Shown in pieces: positions 15,466 through 22,907 of a stretch of 32,462 nucleotides of DNA. The stretch covers positions 1 to 32,462 of the forward strand of contig CAYGHG010000017.1 of NCBI GenBank assembly GCA_964349515.1. Direction: 5' to 3'. The stretch comes from CAYGHG01 sp964349515 (GTDB lineage Bacteria; Oederibacteriota; PGYV01; CAYGHG01). Both the position numbers and the translations under genes were made by a program. The notes beneath the pieces were generated by a model, which saw nothing but the letters and a program-made list of their open reading frames with translations, made no database searches and was not told the origin of the DNA. Position 1 is the first letter of the stretch. Each line of letters opens with the position of its first letter.

Positions 15466-15945
15466 ATGAAGAGGTTATTAATCGCAGCAGGAGTACTGGC
15501 GGTTGCGGCCGTATTTTTGTTCGCCGGAAGCAAACCCAAAACGCAGGTTTCAGCCGAGCAGTCAAATCAGCCGGGAGCGGTAAGTTTAAACCGGGTTTCA
15601 AAGGAAACTGCGCCAGCTGTAAAGGAAAAAGACGGCGCAAAGAAGAAGTACAAGGTCACTTTTGTGGAGTTGGGCTCTGTACGCTGCATCCCATGTAAGA
15701 TGATGATACCGATAATGGAAGAGGTGGAGAGGCGTTTTGGCGACGAGGTTCTGGTGGTGTTTCATGACGTGTGGACGCAGGAGGGCCAGCCCTACGCGGA
15801 CAAGTATAAAATAAGGGGAATACCCACGCAGGTTTTTCTTGACGCTGACGGCAAGGAATTTTTCAGGCATACAGGTTTTTTTCCAAAAGAAGAACTTTTC
15901 AAGGTGCTTGAAAAGGGCGGGGTAAACATCAATGCCGGCAGCTAA
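15466..15945 (+). CDS. Exported or membrane-anchored thioredoxin
   Basis: A protein of 159 residues. Residues 1-20 form a signal peptide or membrane anchor, followed by a linker rich in Ser, Gln and Lys (about 21-62), then a thioredoxin domain with CIPC at 74-77, DVW-containing beta-3 and cis-Pro120 (RGIPTQVFLDADG). It would act on the outer face of the inner membrane and receive electrons from CcdA two genes downstream. There is no lipobox Cys near residue 20, so it is not a typical lipoprotein. AAGGAGG precedes the ATG by 5 bases. It overlaps the next gene by 14 bases. Confidence 0.9.
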   Translation: MKRLLIAAGVLAVAAVFLFAGSKPKTQVSAEQSNQPGAVSLNRVSKETAPAVKEKDGAKKKYKVTFVELGSVRCIPCKMMIPIMEEVERRFGDEVLVVFHDVWTQEGQPYADKYKIRGIPTQVFLDADGKEFFRHTGFFPKEELFKVLEKGGVNINAGS

Positions 15946-16420
15946 AAAGAGCAGAAGCCTGAAAAAGGCAGGTAAAAAAAAGCGGCCGGCCCTTCGCAGG
16001 CAGCCTGCGAAAAAAAGAAAGCCGGTAAAAAAAGAAGCTGAAAAAAGGGTTTTTAAGCCGGGGCACGGCATAATCGCCGCAATATTAATAGGGGTTTTGA
16101 TTTTCTCCGCGGTATCGGTTCTATCCGGTGCGGATAAAGAGGTAATAATGATAACCGATTCAAAGGCCTGCAAATGCGTGAAGGTCAGGTGTATTTCGAT
16201 GGAAGAGCAGGTAAGGGAACAGCTTTCAAAAAGCAAAGCAGGGGCAAAGTTCACACTTATAGAGCTCAAAGACGAGAAACGCTCCAAACCGCTTATGGAT
16301 AAATACACCATGGGAATGGTGCCCTGCCTTGTTGTGGTGGACAAAAATGACAGCGTTGTTTACAGCGCGGGTGCATTTAACTTTAACACGGAAGAATTTT
16401 CAGCCGTGCTAAAAAACTGA
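15932..16420 (+). CDS. Lys/Arg-rich membrane-anchored thioredoxin-like protein with C-K-C motif
   Basis: A protein of 162 residues. Residues 1-43 are extremely rich in Lys and Arg with Ala and Pro and should stay in the cytoplasm. One membrane segment spans about 46-65. The outer domain has a thioredoxin-like outline, but instead of CxxC it has ACKCVKVRC (Cys80, Cys82, Cys87). The cis-Pro position is MVPC, adding Cys132 after Pro131. I do not recognise a named family. The altered Cys arrangement suggests disulfide exchange, persulfide or metal binding. It overlaps the preceding thioredoxin gene by 14 bases, so the two are translationally coupled, and it sits directly before ccdA. Confidence 0.72.
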   Translation: MPAAKKSRSLKKAGKKKRPALRRQPAKKRKPVKKEAEKRVFKPGHGIIAAILIGVLIFSAVSVLSGADKEVIMITDSKACKCVKVRCISMEEQVREQLSKSKAGAKFTLIELKDEKRSKPLMDKYTMGMVPCLVVVDKNDSVVYSAGAFNFNTEEFSAVLKN

Positions 16421-16431
16421 AAGGATGAGCG

Positions 16432-17148
16432 ATGATTGAACAGATATTTACTTCACTTACTCTTGCGCTTGAAAAGAGCGCGCTTATTGCCGTAGGAGCT
16501 TCTTTCTTATGGGGAATACTCAGCATTGTCTTGAGCCCGTGCCATCTGGCGAGCATACCTCTTATTATAGGGTTTGTGAGCTCACAGGAGGAAAAACTGA
16601 CTGTCCGCAAGGCATTCATAATTTCGCTCTTGTTTTCAGCGGGTATTCTTATTACAATTGCCATTATAGGGCTGATAACGGGGCTGGCTGGCAGGATGCT
16701 CGGAGACCTGGGAATCTGGGGGACGCTCGGAGTATCGGCGGTGTTCTTTGTAATAGGGCTTCATCTGCTCGGACTTTTTGAGCTGCCTTTTATAAGCGGC
16801 GGAATGAACCAGCCGGGGTTTACAAAAAAAGGTTATGTGGCGGCTTTTGTGCTCGGGCTGGTATTCGGGCTTGCTCTCGGGCCGTGTACTTTTGCCTTTA
16901 TGATGCCGATACTTGCGGTTGCTTTCAAACAGGCCGCGGCCAACTGGTTCTATTCATTCACGCTTGTAGCGGCTTACGCCATAGGGCACTGCGGGGTAAT
17001 AGTGCTCGCAGGCACTTTTACGGAGGCTGTTGAGAAATACCTGAAATGGGGCGAGAAGTCAAAGGCTGTAATAATTATTAAAAAAACCTGCGGCGTGCTG
17101 ATATTGGCGGCAGGGGTTTACATGATAGCGGGTATAGTTAAATTTTAA
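16432..17148 (+). CDS. ccdA: CcdA-type transmembrane thiol-disulfide electron carrier
   Basis: An integral membrane protein of 238 residues with six predicted segments. The two halves of the CcdA/DsbD core each carry a Cys beside Pro: SPCHLASIPLI (Cys37) and GPCTFAFMMPI (Cys152). Extra Cys187 (GHCG) and Cys220 are present. It moves electrons from cytosolic thioredoxin to thioredoxin-fold proteins outside the membrane. In this operon the clear clients are the exported thioredoxin, the C-K-C protein and possibly the CHGxxC rhodaneses. No cytochrome c assembly gene is nearby, so a role in haem attachment is unlikely. AAGGA lies 6 bases before the ATG. Confidence 0.9.
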   Translation: MIEQIFTSLTLALEKSALIAVGASFLWGILSIVLSPCHLASIPLIIGFVSSQEEKLTVRKAFIISLLFSAGILITIAIIGLITGLAGRMLGDLGIWGTLGVSAVFFVIGLHLLGLFELPFISGGMNQPGFTKKGYVAAFVLGLVFGLALGPCTFAFMMPILAVAFKQAAANWFYSFTLVAAYAIGHCGVIVLAGTFTEAVEKYLKWGEKSKAVIIIKKTCGVLILAAGVYMIAGIVKF

Positions 17149-17159
17149 GGAGGAAAGAC

Positions 17160-18161
17160 ATGAAGAAAAAAAAGGCAGGAAAAAAAGTAAAATCCGCAAA
17201 GACACCAAAAAAGCCCCCCGCAGCCGCTGCTGTTACATGGAAAGACACTCTGACAGGTTCGGTGATAATATGTGCGGTGGCGGCGGCTGTTGCCCTGATG
17301 TACACGGGCACGCGGGTGCTTGCGGGAGTTGACAAGATTGATACGCAAGGCGGCGCGGAAACTTCGGCGTCATCAGAACCTGCGCCCGAGACGCTTAAAA
17401 AAATACCGCTTCCGGCAAAGTTCAGGCATTTGGCAAATAATGTGGCTAAAAAAGAAGACATACCCAAGATACACATAGAAGAGGCAAAGGCGCTTTTTGA
17501 AAGCGGCCGGGCTCTTTTTATCGACGCGAGAAGCGAACAGGAGTATAAGCAGTCCAGGATACCCGGCTCAATTTTCATAAGCGCGGGCGACCAGCCTTCA
17601 AAGATAGAAACATTGGCCGAGAAGCTGAAGGGCAAAGTGCTTGTCCCTTACTGCCACGGCGCGGGCTGCCATTTATCGGACAAAGTCGCCCACAGGCTGC
17701 ATGATATGGGATACAAAAAGGTCGCGATATTTTTCGGAGGCTGGCCGGAATGGACACAGGCGGCAATGCCCATAGAGGAGTACACTCCTCCCGCTGAGTT
17801 TGCGCATCTTTTCAAGGAAACCGGTTCTGTGAGTGAAATCAGGGAGGTCACGCTTGAAGAGGCAAAATTTCTTTATGACAACGGGCTGGGTATTTTTGTG
17901 GATGCGGACTACCGCGAAAAATACAACGAAAAGACCATATCAGGAGCGATATCAATCCCTTATGACAGTGTAAAACAGATATACCCGTCTTACAGAGGTT
18001 ATCTGCTGCAGAAACCGGTTATTGTTTATTGCCATGGCCGCGGAGGGAAATCAAAAAAAGCCGCTGAAGAACTGTATAATGAAGGGATAAAGAAAATTAA
18101 TGTATTTATCAACGCAATACCGCTCTGGGAGCAAAACAGCTACCCTATGATAAAGAGGTAG
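17160..18161 (+). CDS. Membrane-anchored tandem rhodanese with Lys-rich N-terminal tail
   Basis: A protein of 333 residues. A Lys-rich cytoplasmic tail (1-20, continuing Ala/Pro-rich) is followed by one membrane segment (about 31-54), a linker, and two rhodanese domains outside. Domain 1 has FIDARSEQEY and YCHGAGCHLSDKVA (Cys165, Cys170). Domain 2 has FVDADYREKY and YCHGRGGKS (Cys291), so both domains retain a catalytic Cys, unlike the related protein at 12194. It probably carries persulfide sulfur, or another soft ligand, near the membrane surface. AAGGAGG precedes the ATG by 7 bases. The MauE-like gene follows within 6 bases, a pairing seen for periplasmic rhodaneses in other anaerobes. Confidence 0.88.
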   Translation: MKKKKAGKKVKSAKTPKKPPAAAAVTWKDTLTGSVIICAVAAAVALMYTGTRVLAGVDKIDTQGGAETSASSEPAPETLKKIPLPAKFRHLANNVAKKEDIPKIHIEEAKALFESGRALFIDARSEQEYKQSRIPGSIFISAGDQPSKIETLAEKLKGKVLVPYCHGAGCHLSDKVAHRLHDMGYKKVAIFFGGWPEWTQAAMPIEEYTPPAEFAHLFKETGSVSEIREVTLEEAKFLYDNGLGIFVDADYREKYNEKTISGAISIPYDSVKQIYPSYRGYLLQKPVIVYCHGRGGKSKKAAEELYNEGIKKINVFINAIPLWEQNSYPMIKR

Positions 18162-18167
18162 GTGAAA

Positions 18168-18635
18168 ATGGAAAAAATTAAAGCTGTTTTAAGCAACAAA
18201 TATTTACTCGCGGCGTGCAGGATCTCAATAGGCGCGGTATTTGTACTCGCCAGTGTGGGGAAGATTCTCTTTCCTCATGAATTTGCGAGGGATGTTTACT
18301 CGTATATGCTGATGCCGGCTTTTGTTGTGCCTGCGTTTGCGGCCATACTGCCTTGGATAGAGTTTGCTTCCGGGCTCCTGCTTTTGGCAGACATAAAACC
18401 TAAGAGTTCGGCGGTGCTGGTTATGGGGCTGTTGTTGATGTTTATTGCGGCCATACTCTGGACAGTTGCAAACGGAATAGAGATTTCCTGCGGTTGTTTT
18501 GACATACTGTTTCCCGGGGAGAAAGCAGGCTGGTCAACAATTATCAGGGATGTGGTCATGATGGCAGTTATTGCGCCTGTGATGTTTTTTGACCACAATG
18601 ACGTAAGGATATACGGGCTGATTAATAAAAAATGA
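18168..18635 (+). CDS. MauE/DoxX-family membrane protein
   Basis: A protein of 155 residues with four membrane segments. The N-terminal RISIGAVFVLASVGKILFP and the SCGCF motif (Cys108, Cys110) before the last segment are characteristic of the MauE branch of the DoxX-like superfamily. MauE is needed for disulfide formation in methylamine dehydrogenase, and DoxX relatives are quinone-linked, so the protein may couple the thiols of the adjacent rhodanese to the quinone pool. I chose ATG 18168, 8 bases after AGAGGT; a GTG at 18162 is also possible. It is the last clear member of the operon, followed by a short hairpin and mgtE. Confidence 0.85.
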   Translation: MEKIKAVLSNKYLLAACRISIGAVFVLASVGKILFPHEFARDVYSYMLMPAFVVPAFAAILPWIEFASGLLLLADIKPKSSAVLVMGLLLMFIAAILWTVANGIEISCGCFDILFPGEKAGWSTIIRDVVMMAVIAPVMFFDHNDVRIYGLINKK

Positions 18636-18640
18636 TTAAG

Positions 18641-18661
18641 CGGTTTATTCACCGTAAACCG
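18641..18661 (+). other. Short hairpin between mauE-like gene and mgtE
   Basis: CGGTTTA at 18641-18647 and TAAACCG at 18655-18661 form a perfect 7-base stem with a 7-base loop. There is no T run, so it is a weak terminator candidate. It ends at the first base of the mgtE ribosome binding site (GGGGAG) and could affect mgtE translation or message processing. Confidence 0.4.
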
Positions 18662-18674
18662 GGGAGACAGTGTA

Positions 18675-19985
18675 ATGGGTAAAGCAAAGCCTTTGATGTC
18701 GATCGCGCGCAGTTATTTTGAGCAGGACCCGATAGCTGCCACACGGGCGCTGGAGGCCATGAGCGACGAAGACGTGATATCAGTGCTGCGCAGCCTTCCG
18801 CTGGCTGTTTCCATAGAGGCTTTCTGGCACATGAATGCCGCGAGAGCCGCAACTCTTCTGACATCGGTTTCGCCCATTTTGTTTGGCGAGATTGTTTCGC
18901 GCATGCATCCCAGGCAGGTGGCTGCAGTTTTTTTCAGCCTGCCGCAGGAAATGCGTCCAAAACTTCTTGAGGGGCTGTCTGATAAGAGCAGGGCTCAGGT
19001 AAAAGAATACCTTACGTTTCCCTTAAACAGCGCCGGGCGGATAATGTCCACTGAATTCATTTCGCTGCGCGGCGACCTGAAGGTTAAGGAAGCGGTAAGA
19101 AAAATCAGGCAGATGTCAAAAAAGAAAGTACCTTCATCATATATCTATGTTGTGGATGATTCGAATCATCTTATCGGGGTTATAAACATGCGCGATATGA
19201 TGCTTGCTTCCGGAAACCAGCTGCTATCGGAGGTGATGCATAAGGAGGTTTTTTCCGTCAATTCCTTTATGGACGGGGAAGAGGTGGCAAACCAGATGTC
19301 TGACCGCAGATTTTTTGCCGTGCCTGTGGTGGATGCGGAAAACAGGCTTCTGGGTATCGTACATTCGCAGACGCTGCTTGAGCATGTACAGGAAGGGGCG
19401 GCCGAAGACATTCAGAAAATGTTCGGTGCCGGCGGAGATGAGACTCCTTTTTCAACAGTGGCTTTTTCCGTAAAAAAAAGGCTGCCATGGCTCCATATAA
19501 ATCTTTTAACAGCATTCATGGCTGCTTTTGTTGTGTCGTTTTTTGAAGACATAATCGCAAAAGTTACCATACTGGCAGTTTTTCTTCCCGTGGTGGCCGG
19601 ACAGGGCGGAAACGCAGGAGCCCAGTCCCTTGCCGTGGTAATGCGAGGGCTTGTCATGAGGGAGATACCGAAAGAAAAAGCCGGAAAGATGATTTTAAAG
19701 GAAACCATGACCGGATTGGTGAACGGCATTATTATAGGCGCTGTAACTGCCGGTGTGGCCTATTTATGGCACGGGAACCCGTGGCTTGGCCTTGTAATAG
19801 GCCTTGCAATGGTTGCCACGCTTGTAATTGCAGGCCTGTCGGGAGCGGCAATACCCATGATAATGAAGGGGCTTGGTTTTGATCCCGCGCAGTCATCAAA
19901 CATAATACTGACCACCATAACTGATATTACGGGATTTTTTGCTTTTCTGGGGCTTGCGGTAGTGTTCAAAAATTTTCTTATCTGA
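18675..19985 (+). CDS. mgtE: MgtE-family magnesium transporter
   Basis: A protein of 436 residues with the full MgtE layout: N-terminal helical domain (about 10-120), two CBS domains (about 125-185 and 188-245), a plug-helix region, then five membrane segments (from about 275). PVVAGQGGNAGAQSLAVVMRGL and TTITDITGFFAFLG are the pore motifs, the Asp of the latter corresponding to the ion-selecting residue. CBS and N domains bind Mg2+ and close the pore when cytosolic Mg2+ is high. GGGGAG lies 8 bases before the ATG. It follows the thiol operon by 39 bases and may be read through from it, but no functional link is apparent. No Mg2+ riboswitch-like leader fits in this gap. Confidence 0.95.
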   Translation: MGKAKPLMSIARSYFEQDPIAATRALEAMSDEDVISVLRSLPLAVSIEAFWHMNAARAATLLTSVSPILFGEIVSRMHPRQVAAVFFSLPQEMRPKLLEGLSDKSRAQVKEYLTFPLNSAGRIMSTEFISLRGDLKVKEAVRKIRQMSKKKVPSSYIYVVDDSNHLIGVINMRDMMLASGNQLLSEVMHKEVFSVNSFMDGEEVANQMSDRRFFAVPVVDAENRLLGIVHSQTLLEHVQEGAAEDIQKMFGAGGDETPFSTVAFSVKKRLPWLHINLLTAFMAAFVVSFFEDIIAKVTILAVFLPVVAGQGGNAGAQSLAVVMRGLVMREIPKEKAGKMILKETMTGLVNGIIIGAVTAGVAYLWHGNPWLGLVIGLAMVATLVIAGLSGAAIPMIMKGLGFDPAQSSNIILTTITDITGFFAFLGLAVVFKNFLI

Positions 19986-20114
19986 TTGTTTCGTAATCGA
20001 ACGCAGACGTACCATATTGAGACCCGCCTTGAGCAAATAATAGCAATAACAATTATTTTTTTGCGGCATAGTAATTGCTCTTACATTCACAAAAAATAAT
20101 AGGAGGCGGTAAAA

Positions 20115-21668
20115 ATGATAAATCCGGAAAAACTTACAATTAAGGCTCAGGAGGCATTGAACAGTGCGCATTCGATTGCTTCTGAAAATTCCAACCAGCA
20201 GATAATGCCTGTGCATGTGCTGTTGGCAATGCTGGGTGATGAGGCGGGATTGATAAGAGCAATAGCGGAAAAAGCCGGGGTTTCTTCCTCGAAACTTAAG
20301 GCTGCCGCTGAAAAGGAAGTGTCCGGGCTGCCAAAAGTATCCGGTACTGCTGAGGTTTACATTTCACAGGAGACTGCGGGTATGCTGGAGGCTGCTTCCA
20401 AAAAGGCAAAAGAGATGAAGGATGAGTTTATCAACACAGAACATTTTTTGCTTGCAATGTCAGAACTTGGCGCGGTTAAGGAAGCCGGTCTCTCGGCGAA
20501 ACTGCTGCTGAAAGCACTGGCTGAAATCCGGGGCGGGCATCAGGTAACGGACCGCTCGCCTGAGGAAAAATACAGGGCGCTGAAAAAATACGGCAAGGAT
20601 TTGGTGGAGCTCGCTGAGAATAACAAACTGGACCCTGTGATAGGCCGGGACGCTGAAATCCGGCGTGTCATGCAGGTGTTATCCAGGCGGACAAAGAACA
20701 ACCCTGTGTTAATCGGAGAGGCAGGGGTGGGAAAGACCGCGGTAGCGGAGGGCGTCGCGATACGAATTCACAAAGGGGATGTGCCGGATAACCTTAGAAA
20801 CAAAAGAATCATCGCGCTTGACATGGGCGCGCTGGTAGCCGGCGCAAAATTCAGGGGGGAGTTTGAAGAGCGGCTTAAAGCCGTGCTCAAGGAAGCATCG
20901 GATGCAGACGGAAAAATAATTCTGTTCATAGACGAAATGCACCTGCTGGTAGGCGCGGGAAAAACTGAGGGCGCGATGGATGCGGCAAATCTGCTGAAAC
21001 CCGCGCTGTCGCGCGGCGAGCTGCAGGCAATAGGCGCGACCACGCTTAATGAATACAGGCTTCACATAGAAAAAGATGCCGCACTTGAGCGGCGATTTCA
21101 GCCGGTGCTTGTGGCAGAGCCTTCTGTTGAAGACACCATTTCCATCCTGCGCGGTCTTAAAGAAAGATACGAAGTACACCACGGGGTCAAAATACTTGAT
21201 TCTGCGATTATCGCAGCCGCAAAACTTTCGTCGCGTTACATACAGGGCAGGTTCATGCCTGATAAGGCAATTGACCTGATAGACGAGGCAGCTTCAAAAC
21301 TCAAACTTGAGATAGGTTCAAAACCGTACGAAGTGGACGGCCTGGAAAGAGAAATAGCAAGGCTTGAAACAGAACGAGAGGGCATAAGGCAGGAAAAAAA
21401 CGAAAACAGAGGTTCTGCGAAGCTTAAAGAGATAGAAAAAGAGATATCGAACTTAAAAGGGGAAAAAGATGCCCTTACGGCACGCTGGCTGAAGGAAAAG
21501 GAAGCCATAGAAAAGGTAAGAAGCCTTAAGGGTGAAATAGAACAGCTGAAAGCAGACGGAGAAAGGCATGAGCGTGAGGGGGAGTATGAAAAAGCAGCCA
21601 GAATCAAATACGGCGCTCTTAATGAAAAGGAAAAACAGCTTGCAGAGTCTGAAAAACTGCTTTCTTAA
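20115..21668 (+). CDS. clpB: ClpB disaggregase, N-terminal part (N domain, NBD1, middle domain), ended by premature TAA
   Basis: 517 codons matching the first half of ClpB. The N domain is at about 1-145 and NBD1 contains Walker A GEAGVGKT (201-208), Walker B IILFIDEMH (about 272-280), and a long charged coiled coil from about 400 to 515 (the middle domain that recruits DnaK). The reading ends at TAA 21666-21668, exactly in the linker before NBD2. The second half continues in the same frame. ClpB threads aggregated proteins through a hexamer and needs both ATPase rings, so this product alone would not be a full disaggregase. GGAGGCGG lies 5 bases before the ATG. No CIRCE-type heat-shock element is seen in 19986-20114. 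Confidence 0.9.
   Translation: MINPEKLTIKAQEALNSAHSIASENSNQQIMPVHVLLAMLGDEAGLIRAIAEKAGVSSSKLKAAAEKEVSGLPKVSGTAEVYISQETAGMLEAASKKAKEMKDEFINTEHFLLAMSELGAVKEAGLSAKLLLKALAEIRGGHQVTDRSPEEKYRALKKYGKDLVELAENNKLDPVIGRDAEIRRVMQVLSRRTKNNPVLIGEAGVGKTAVAEGVAIRIHKGDVPDNLRNKRIIALDMGALVAGAKFRGEFEERLKAVLKEASDADGKIILFIDEMHLLVGAGKTEGAMDAANLLKPALSRGELQAIGATTLNEYRLHIEKDAALERRFQPVLVAEPSVEDTISILRGLKERYEVHHGVKILDSAIIAAAKLSSRYIQGRFMPDKAIDLIDEAASKLKLEIGSKPYEVDGLEREIARLETEREGIRQEKNENRGSAKLKEIEKEISNLKGEKDALTARWLKEKEAIEKVRSLKGEIEQLKADGERHEREGEYEKAARIKYGALNEKEKQLAESEKLLS
21666..21668 (+). other. clpB: In-frame TAA interrupting clpB
   Basis: The codon follows KLLS and precedes NAGASRLLQEEVTPEE, which is a normal ClpB linker into NBD2. 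Removing only this stop gives one frame from 20115 to 22661 (848 residues), about the usual ClpB length. A single base change, for example CAA (Gln) to TAA, would account for it. Confidence 0.92.
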
Positions 21669-21701
21669 AACGCGGGAGCATCAAGGCTGCTTCAGGAAGA
21701 G

Positions 21702-22661
21702 GTGACTCCGGAGGAAATAGCAGGCATAGTGTCGTCCTGGACGGGAATTCCTGTTTCGAAAATGCTGGAGGCTGAGAGTGAAAAACTGCTGCACATGGAA
21801 GACGAACTAAAAAAGCGCGTGGCCGGACAGGACAATGCCGTGGCAGTGATATCCAACGGAATCAGGCGCAGCAGGGCGGGCGTTGCAGACTCTTCAAGGC
21901 CGCTCGGCGTGTACATGTTTCTTGGGCCGACAGGCGTAGGAAAGACAGAACTTGCCAAGTCACTTGCGTCATTCCTTTTTGATGATGAAAACTCGCTCGT
22001 GCGCATTGACATGTCCGAGTACATGGAAAAGCACGAAGTCTCAAGGCTTGTAGGAGCGCCCCCGGGATACATAGGGTATGAGGAGGGCGGGCAGCTGACA
22101 GAAAAGGTAAGGCGCAAGCCCTACTCGGTGATACTGCTCGATGAGATCGAAAAGGCGCACCCTGATGTATTTAACATACTGCTTCAGGTATTTGACGACG
22201 GCAGGTTAACCGACGGACAGGGCAGGACCGTAAATTTCAGAAATTCAATAATCATAATGACCTCCAATATTGCCTCGCACCTTCTGGCTGAAAAAATAGC
22301 AGGCGAAGAAGAAATGGAATCAGAATTAAAGAAACACTTCCGGCCGGAGTTCTTAAACAGGATAGACGACATAATCCTGTTCAAACGCCTGGATCGTGCT
22401 GTGATGGAAGGCATAGTTGACATGAGGATGAGCGAGCTTAATGCCCGGCTCGCGGAGCGCGGCATAATGGTGGAGGCTGACGCAGAGGCTAAAAAGCTTC
22501 TTGCCGAAGAAGGCTACGATGAGGTCTATGGCGCAAGGCCGCTGCGTCGTGTAATTCAGCGCCAGGTAGAAAACAAACTCGCATCCCTGCTGCTCGCGGG
22601 GAAAGTAAAAGAAGGAACGAAACTTGTTCTGACCGTGAAAGAAGGCGTCTTGTCCTTTTAA
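21702..22661 (+). CDS. clpB: ClpB disaggregase, C-terminal part (NBD2 and C domain), downstream of an in-frame stop
   Basis: 319 residues counted from the first in-frame GTG; the homologous sequence starts 11 codons earlier, directly after the stop. It contains WTGIPVSKMLE, Walker A GPTGVGKT, pore loop PGYIGYEEGGQL, Walker B VILLDEIEKAH, the sensor and arginine-finger region FRPEFLNRIDDIILF, and the C domain (YGARPLRRVIQRQVEN). All ATPase motifs are intact, so the half is not decaying. If translation restarts at GTG 21702 (a weak AGGA lies 4 bases upstream), a separate NBD2 protein would be made; otherwise it is the untranslated end of a broken clpB. Confidence 0.85.
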   Translation: MTPEEIAGIVSSWTGIPVSKMLEAESEKLLHMEDELKKRVAGQDNAVAVISNGIRRSRAGVADSSRPLGVYMFLGPTGVGKTELAKSLASFLFDDENSLVRIDMSEYMEKHEVSRLVGAPPGYIGYEEGGQLTEKVRRKPYSVILLDEIEKAHPDVFNILLQVFDDGRLTDGQGRTVNFRNSIIIMTSNIASHLLAEKIAGEEEMESELKKHFRPEFLNRIDDIILFKRLDRAVMEGIVDMRMSELNARLAERGIMVEADAEAKKLLAEEGYDEVYGARPLRRVIQRQVENKLASLLLAGKVKEGTKLVLTVKEGVLSF

Positions 22662-22832
22662 CCCCCTTTCCCAAAGGGGGGCAGGGGGGATTTGACTTAA
22701 GCCATAAGCTATAAGCAGTAAGTTAAGTACAAGACAGGAGACAGAAGACAAAAGTTTTAAGACAAGAGACAGAAAATAAGCACAAAACAAACACCCCTCA
22801 CCCGGCCTCTCCCCTGAAAAAGGGGAGAGGGG
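22662..22832 (+). repeat. Composite intergenic repeat, copy A
   Basis: It starts directly at the clpB stop codon. Three parts in order: a C/G-rich block CCCCCTTT...AAAGGGGGGCAGGGGGG leading into TTTGACTTAAG; a purine-rich stretch built of ATAAGCTATAAG-like and GACAGAAGACAAAAG-like units; and a 10-base stem CCTCTCCCCT / AGGGGAGAGG (22806-22815, 22821-22830) with loop GAAAA. A 29-base core (22673-22701) is identical in copy B (23760-23788). No open reading frame is supported. The promoter of the next gene lies just beyond it. Confidence 0.85.
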
Positions 22833-22851
22833 CAATGAAAATAACATTTTC

Positions 22852-22880
22852 TTGTTTAAACTTCATTTTAGTAATATAAT
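22852..22880 (+). promoter_or_regulatory. Promoter of the outer-membrane protein gene
   Basis: TTGTTT at 22852-22857 and an exact TATAAT at 22875-22880 with a 17-base spacer, ending 27 bases before the start codon at 22908. It lies outside repeat copy A, so the gene has its own promoter. Confidence 0.7.
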
Positions 22881-22907
22881 ATTTGCACAAACCTAAAGGA
22901 GGTTTTT

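Noticed and set aside
18636..18674. Mg2+-sensing riboswitch before mgtE
   Set aside because: The gap is only 39 bases, too short for a known Mg2+ riboswitch; only a 7-base stem is present.
19986..20114. CIRCE or similar heat-shock operator before clpB
   Set aside because: GAGCAA 20031-20036 and TTGCTC 20075-20080 form only a weak distant inverted repeat; the TTAGCACTC-N9-GAGTGCTAA consensus is absent and no clear promoter is seen.
20115..22661. Two naturally separate Clp genes instead of an interrupted clpB
   Set aside because: The second half continues in the same frame immediately after the stop, homology runs across the stop, and no proper RBS precedes a start for the second half. A split gene remains possible but is not the simplest reading.
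22741..22800. CRISPR-like array in the purine-rich repeat section
   Set aside because: Units such as GACAGAAGACAAAAG are short, degenerate and without regular spacers.
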